Shown in pieces: positions 58,291 through 64,000 of a stretch of DNA of 64,000 bases (position 1 is its first letter; every line of letters begins with the position of its first letter). A program made the translations under genes and the position numbers. Origin of the DNA: Limnephilus marmoratus. Lineage: Eukaryota > Arthropoda > Insecta > Trichoptera > Limnephilidae. The stretch lies in contig OU862928.1 of assembly GCA_917880885.1 (NCBI GenBank), positions 7,149,721 to 7,213,720 of the forward strand, in the 5' to 3' direction. The notes below the pieces were generated by a model. That model saw only the letters and a list, made by a program, of their open reading frames with translations, was not told the origin of the DNA and made no database searches.

Positions 58291-58444
58291 GGGAACGTAC
58301 CCATACTACGTGACTAACTTTTTGCAATTTTTAACCCCCCCCCGGTGACCAAAAACCTAAGCCCGCCGCCGCTCATTTGTACCAAGCGTGACATTTTGAT
58401 GACCCCCCCCCCCCTAAACGTGTCATGTAGTATGGGTAGTTCCC
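58291..58444. mobile_element. Small MITE, 154 bp
   Basis: GGGAACGTACCCATACTACG at the left is matched by the reverse complement of CATGTAGTATGGGTAGTTCCC at the right. The interior has C runs. It lies inside the hAT element at 56630-58677. Confidence 0.8.
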
Positions 58445-58859
58445 AAAGGTGTAAAAGCAGCCAAATTACTTTTTATTAAATTTAATTTTACCTCTGTTTA
58501 ATTTCGAGTACTAAAAGTACAAAATTAATTAAAAAAATCTTATTAAATACAATTGTTTTTTTTTTTTTCATAGTATTAACACTTCCGGTTCCGCGTCTGC
58601 TTGCGCTTCCGCTAAGATTTACTTTTGACATCTGATTCTGCTTCTGCTTCCGTTAAAACACTTCCGGTGCATCACTAGTTAAGACAGACCGTTCCAAAAC
58701 CACACTGTGTTTCACCTTCATTATGAAATTCAAATTCAAGTAAGTGTAAGAAAGACAGAGCAAAGGGAAAAGGGTTAGACCCAAAAGATACTAAGTCAGT
58801 GGTGACATTGGTTTCCATTCAATCTACATGGAAGGCATTCTTCTTCTTTCGTTTGGTGG

Positions 58860-59520
58860 GGGGTCAGAGGGGGACATCTAGGTCTGCGAGCCAGCCTAGG
58901 GCATCAGGCGTTGCCCTGTGGACCTCATCAATCTCGCCGGGGAATGAATGGAGCAGGCATTCGTTGAACACTTGTTCGGTGGTCTGCACCGCACCGTATT
59001 CACACAACGCCGACACTTTAAGGCCCCATCTATACATCATACAACGGCTATGGGAGTACCTTATCTTATTGATAACTGACCAGTGTTTGCGAGGCAATAA
59101 GAATCCGGACTGTCTCTCAGTAGGGCCTTGTATGAGATGGCATTTTTCACCTTGGCCGATTTCCACTCAAGCTTCCACCTATCTTCTAGGTGATCAGAGG
59201 AGTCTTTCTCCTTCTGTCCAGAACGGTTTTCGGGCCTTCAAGGTCTTGGAAGGCATTTGTACGGTCCTTCTATTCAGAGAAGACGGACTGCCAGGCAACT
59301 CGATCTTGGCACACAATATTGGCCTGATTTACATTCATTCATGCTCTTCTATTATTCTGACTCTTGACATGGCCCAACTAAAGTATCTGATTCACTTGGT
59401 AGTGCCATATCTTCCTGGGGCGTCCCCGACGCCTACTACCATTCACATTTGTTTCATATTTTCTCATTTCTTTGTTCATTTGCTCTACATGCCCAAACCA
59501 TCTGAGCGATCCTTCCTCAA
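58860..59520 (-). pseudogene. LINE C-terminal region, minus strand
   Basis: On the minus strand, pieces read WFGHVEQMNKEM, RRRGRPRKIWHYQVNQI, then RKHWSVINKIRYSHSRCMM and YRWGLKVSALCEYGA, ending INECLLHSFPGEIDEV type sequence. This Cys/His-containing tail and the GRRRGRP block are common at the end of RTE- and Jockey-type LINE proteins. Frame changes show it is dead. The 266-codon plus-strand ORF here is its shadow. Confidence 0.65.
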
Positions 59521-59599
59521 TCTTATTTATTTATTTATTTTTCATGTTCTCCGTAAAACGGTTATTCACCAATACATTATGGAGAAGATTACAAATTAG

Positions 59600-60384
59600 A
59601 CAAAAAGTATAGCGAAACACATAAAAAGGTCAGTTTCACTACTTTGTGACATACGTCAAAAGATAATTGTTAAACTGCCTGTAGGTTACGTTAAAAATGT
59701 CAATGTTCAATGCAGACTCGTTGAGCAGTTCAGTCGCTCTGTTGACTGGCGCGTTCTGATAGGCAGAAGTCCTCGCTTTTGGAGCATAAAAAAAACTTAC
59801 TCATTATGCTTATATCAGCCTTGCATTCACATAAACTTACATGGTTTTACCACCCATAAGCCTCAGAGATCTCATTTCTTCGGCATTCAGTCTACTTTCA
59901 TCCTTCCTCTGCCAGTTCCATGCCTCTCATACATCAGGGTGGGTACCAGCACTCCATTGTGGATAGCTAGCTTCGCTTCTTTGGACAGTATTTGTTTGCG
60001 CTAACGGCGTTCAGTCCTCCATTAATGGAGTTACCTGGGAGCCAAGGGCTGGTAATACTTAACACCAAATACAGCGCCCTTGAGGTTTTTACTAGCGCCA
60101 GGCGTTGTTTAGCTCGGGATCAGCTCTATTGACCCAATAAGGGAGTGAATGTGTTAATTAAGAACCTATGTTAATTGTTGAAATAAGTAGACACATTTTG
60201 TAAAAATAGTATATTAATTTGTTCTACATAAAAGTTAACAACCTTGCACATGCGTACATTATAATATTACTTAAAACTTATTAACTAATCAATACGTAGC
60301 CACCAAGAAATAAACTTTATTATGCTTTTAAAATATCATTTAAAAAAAGTGTATAATTTATTTCCCATTGAAATATAAAAAATA
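59600..60384. other. No gene seen
   Basis: Mixed-composition intergenic sequence. I recognise no gene or clear repeat. Confidence 0.4.
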
Positions 60385-60840
60385 TATATTACTAACAAGT
60401 TCCCGGCATGCGTTGCAATGCCACTTAAATAAATAAATTGTTTCTCCCTGCGTGTCCTTTCCCATTTGTCCCTGTTTCCCCTCCGGCGTCCCTTTCCCCT
60501 TCTTCTCCCGTTTTCCTCTACACCTGCTAAACTGCATGAAATATACACATTCTTCACGTTCTACTCGCGCCATCTATTGTAAAATTTTTATACAAATTTC
60601 ATAATGCCAGCACTCACCGCTATATTATGCAGAAACTTCGCGGGCGTGTGCACGACATCTCACCAAAGTTACATCGTGATCTGATGAATAGTATCGGAAA
60701 TAATTTCATAACACCAGAGCTCACTATTATATATAGAAACCATCTCAGGCACGTGCACATCAAATCCCCAAAGTTTCATCGCAATCGAATAAACAGTTTA
60801 GGAACGCGTAAGGGACAAACAGAGAAACATTATTTTTTTT
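60385..60840 (+). repeat. R3 repeat, long copy
   Basis: It begins AGTTCCCGGCATGCGTTGC, contains a pyrimidine-rich tract, then CACTCACCGCTATATTATGC and AGCTCACTATTATATATAG, and ends with a T run at about 60840. It is the inverse counterpart of 26078-26665. Confidence 0.75.
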
Positions 60841-61251
60841 ATATATTACCATTGCACTAAATTCTATGTTTTATATAATACACTTTTTGATTGTTTAAAA
60901 AAACGATTTTACTCTTTAAATATATTTTTAACATATACATATAATAAAAATTGCAACCGCTATTCTGCTTGTCACAGAATCAAATAAATATGTTTGGGAA
61001 CCGGTAACGATTGACACACTTAACTTTGCAGTCAGTGGTGTTACCACTGTCATTGTTGGGAATGCCAGTGCAAAATAAATCCCTGAAGGTAGGCTGTATG
61101 TAATCTGTTACATACTACCGGCATCTATGGGTTGCTTGAGCAAACTCCCATGGGTTTAACATCTCAAATAAATGGTGCGGAACTTGACTAAAGTATGAGT
61201 TTTCGGTAGATCGGTAGCAACCTGTTTTAACTACGAAACAGAGAAGCCATG

Positions 61252-61967
61252 TCGTCACTTCATTTGGATAGGGTTCTAACTTCGCTTCACCTTGTTCTAA
61301 GATATGAGGTGTCAAAGTTTGCAAAGATGATTTCTCATAATCTGTTTACAAATTTCCGATTTTTATGGTGAACCTTGTGTAAAGTATTTTAATTGATCAT
61401 ATTTTAAATGAAAGTATTTAAAGAGGACGTAAACTTACCCTTTTAGAACATACCTAAACATACAAATAGAACCCTGTGCAACCAGCTAGAGCATAATAAT
61501 TCATTGCACAAGGTTCTAATTACATTACCCTAATGCTATTCGTAGCTAGGGCCAAGCCCTATTAAAATATTTTCCATTAAAATATGACAAACTAAAATAC
61601 ATAAATTAAAATTCTTACATAGATTTCGAAAATTCGTTTTTGGAAACTTAGAAACCTTAGAAAATGGTAAGACGAAGTTAGAACCCTATCCAAATGAAAT
61701 GACGGACCATAATGTGCCTCGTATTTAAGATCAACTGTCAGATACAAACAAAATAGAGAGTGTAAGTGATGTTAGAACCTTGTGCAATGAATTATTATTG
61801 AAAAAACTTGAAGTTAGAACTTTGTCATACTTATATCTACGAAAATACAACACAGATGGTTCTGAAAATTATTTTGGTTATAGAAATAAGCAAAAGAAAT
61901 GCTTTGGCATTCAAAGGTCATTTTTGAAAAAAATGTCAGTTAGAACCCTATCCAAATGAAGTGACGA
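61252..61967. mobile_element. TIR element with 30-bp perfect ends and internal copies
   Basis: Arms 61252-61281 and 61938-61967 are perfect inverted repeats (TCGTCACTTCATTTGG and so on). The same phrase recurs at about 61674-61706 with two changes. A related phrase ATTCATTGCACAAGGTTCT (about 61500) and its inverse (about 61772) form an inner pair. No ORF of note. Confidence 0.8.
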
Positions 61968-62257
61968 TGTTGGTAAACACTTTCAAACGTCAAATGTGTA
62001 GTTTTTAATATTCTATAAATGTGTGCAGTTTTTGTACTATAAAAATGATAGCATCTGATTATGATTGCTTCTTTCCTACGCAAGTTTAACAGTAAAACAA
62101 CCAAGTGTTTTGGCCCGGTGTATACAGTATTATCACCGTTATTTTATACATTTATAACATGTCACAGTGAATAAAAAGTGAAGTTTTGTTTTGCAAAAGG
62201 AGTTAATTATTTAAAAGGACCCTTACAATTTTAACATAATCTCAGGGGATGCTTTTT

Positions 62258-62696
62258 TTTACATTAGCTCCATACAGGAGGTCCTGAAGAAAATAATTTC
62301 CCTCAGGGCCTATGTCATTTCAGAGGATGCTATGTGGAGGGTCTTTTTAAGAAAAGGGAGGAGAAGAAGTTCTGGGAAGGAAAAAGGTATGAGGGGTGGG
62401 TTGGAATCTGGGGGTCAATGTGTCCAGGAGTGACAAACATATGAATCCAACTGCGGTGAGTGGGAATGGGTTATGAGAGTCCGGCTGGAGGTCAAAAGGC
62501 CTCCCTCAACCAGCCTCTCCCGATCCTGCCCGCCACGCAGTAGCAGGACAAAAGCATCTGCCGCCAAGACTTAAGACAAACCTCGCCCCATGAACTCGGG
62601 CACCTCTGTTAAGTCACCAAACGTAGCGAACCACTCGGGGTGAACTATGGCGGAGGTGTTGGTTATCCAATAAATGGTTCCCGGGGTGGCGGTATC
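62258..62696 (+). repeat. R1 repeat, full-length copy
   Basis: It runs from a T run and ACATTAGCTCCATACAGGAG to GGTTCCCGGGGTGGCGGTA, about 440 bases. Read on the minus strand it ends in an A tail, so R1 is probably a retroposed element whose sense is opposite to this copy. Confidence 0.85.
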
Positions 62697-63254
62697 TTTT
62701 AATGGATTTTCAAAGTCAATAATGCTGCATTCAACACTTTTCTCAGATGTATTGCTTTCTATTGTTAAACAATCATGAAAAATTTATATGAAAATGTGAT
62801 AGTTCGAGCCATGTATCATAGATGTCTCTAGTGCTAGTAGCTCACACAATTCTACAAGAGATGGCGCTAGTGTATAGGCTTGCCCCTCCAGTTCAGAACT
62901 GAAGCAGGCCAGCAGTGAGGTTTCTAGCAAGAGAGATTTTGAGAATATAATAGAAAGGACCTTGGCCTCCAGGTTGTCTTACATACTTGTTCCTGATTAT
63001 AAGACCAAGTGTTGTGAAGGTGTATTGACAGGTGAATAACATAGAACATGGCATCTTTAGTTTCCCATTTGACCGCCTGCAAAATTAAGTATGTCAAGCT
63101 GTAAATAAGAATGACAAATCAATATTTTCTTGTGGTTAGTAAGTAACATGATTTTTGGTAACCGGATAAAACAGAACAGTGAAAAAACAGAACACGGTAA
63201 AAATAACAAGTTAGGTTGGAGTGGAAGATATTCTCTCAGAATAGAGCATTGCTT

Positions 63255-63570
63255 GAAATGGCTTGCAGATCTGAACTGCAAGGTACTTCCCCACCTTCCT
63301 CTTCCCTTTAACCTTCCACACCCCACTACTGGTTTCAGACGGTTGGGAGCCATAGACACTCTTGCGCGGTATTCACATTTATAGAAAAAGGATAGGTTAA
63401 TTTCGGTTAGGTTCATCGTTTTTCTTTACTTTTCTATTTTGTCCAGATCTGAATAGCCAGGTACTTCCCAACCTTCCTCTTTCCAATCACCTTCCCATCC
63501 CCACCCTCAAATAGGGAAGTTATGTTCCTACCGGCTCCAGACAGTTGGGTATCTTGTGCAGTAAACATTA
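63255..63570 (+). repeat. Two partial R2 SINE bodies
   Basis: CAGATCTGAACTGCAAGGTAC to TTGCGCGGTATTCAC (63259-63378) and CAGATCTGAATAGCCAGG to TCTTGTGCAGTAAACA (63443-63566) are two tandem partial R2 copies, both without the tRNA-like head. Confidence 0.7.
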
Positions 63571-63599
63571 AAAATATATTAGATTAGTTTGGGTAAGGT

Positions 63600-64000
63600 T
63601 AGGTCTTTTTTTTTTACAATATTTCCACAAATTTGGAAATGCTGTGTGGAAGATCTTGTTAGGGAAAGGAAGAAGTGGAAGTGGAAGGAAAAAGGTATGA
63701 GAGATTGATAGGAATCTGGGGGTCGGTGTGTCCAGGAGTGACGAATGCATGAATCCATCCCTCCCACTGCGGTGCAAGGCGATGAGTCGAGAGAGTGGCT
63801 GGAGAGCTCAAAAGATCTCTATCAACCAGTCTCTCCTGATCCGGCCCGCCACGCAATAGGTGGAAAAAATCTGCCGCCAAGACCTAGACAAACCTCACCC
63901 GATGAACCTGGGCACTCCTGCTAAGGTCACCAAACGTAGTGAAACACTTGGGGCGTTGTTGTTGTCTACGGCAGAGTTGTTGGTTATCCAATATGGTATC
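63600..64000 (+). repeat. R1 repeat, copy running off the window
   Basis: T run, then TGTGTGGAAGATCTTG, GTGTGTCCAGGAGTGACG and CACCAAACGTAGTGAAACAC in R1 order. The end lies beyond 64000. Confidence 0.8.

Larger units (their letters stand above)
56630..58677 (+). mobile_element. hAT element, 2.05 kb, with perfect 8-bp target duplication
   Basis: GTTAAGAC is present on both sides (56622-56629 and 58678-58685). The ends are TAGTGTTGCAAC and TGCATCACTA. Subterminal regions repeat CTTCCGCTTC-type phrases. Remnants of transposase are inside: LREYKKEKRLPLHEAPLM (about 56905) and PPAVASEQLFSGAGLIYEEH (58215-58274), two halves of the hAT C-terminal dimerisation domain. They are separated by about 1.2 kb of inserted LINE sequence. 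A MITE (58291-58444) is also inserted. Confidence 0.88.

Noticed and set aside
58799..59599. 266-codon plus-strand ORF
   Set aside because: The minus strand carries recognisable LINE protein pieces across the same bases, so this is a shadow.

Overview
This is animal nuclear DNA, most likely from an insect. It has spliced genes with GT-AG introns, insect-type transposons (piggyBac, hAT, PIF/Harbinger, Tc1/IS630-like), non-LTR retrotransposons with A-rich or TAAA tails, tRNA-derived SINEs and Helitron-like ends. There are no operons, CRISPR arrays or prokaryotic genes. I cannot name the order with confidence.

The one host gene I can assemble is the Integrator subunit INTS14 (VWA9) on the minus strand. 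Its start codon is at 56016 and its stop at 17242. Ten coding exons join in frame into 483 codons, with consistent GT and AG ends. The introns total about 37 kb and are largely transposon debris. Intron 2 alone is 22 kb.

Left of the gene (1-17 kb) lie: a 413-bp tandem array carrying tRNA-like sequences that flips orientation (1-1216); a dead Gypsy integrase and LTR-like remnants (1.2-4.3 kb); a 32-bp minisatellite; a Tc1/IS630-like scrap; a 167-bp satellite (7.0-9.2 kb) running straight into an 84-bp coding-like minisatellite (9.2-10.1 kb); and a nest of hAT and IS630-like elements. That nest is split by a piggyBac element with an intact 560-aa transposase (11.4-14.1 kb). A hammerhead-like RNA motif (15.0 kb) and a Harbinger element with a MADF-domain reading frame (15.4-16.1 kb) follow.

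Inside the INTS14 introns are a LINE broken by a second LINE and by a SINE (19.3-23.1 kb), several TIR elements, an intact-RT LINE (37.8-39.7 kb), an IS630-like deletion derivative (43.9-45.0 kb), a 154-bp-arm inverted repeat followed by a second hammerhead-like motif (46.0-46.5 kb), a 14-bp satellite beside a palindromic element (48.0-49.0 kb) and a piggyBac relic (49.4-49.9 kb).

Upstream of INTS14 (56-64 kb) are Helitron-like DNA, a 2-kb hAT element with a perfect 8-bp target duplication that itself holds LINE fragments and a MITE, a decayed LINE, a palindromic element with 30-bp perfect ends, and more copies of two A-tailed interspersed repeat families, called R1 and R2 here.
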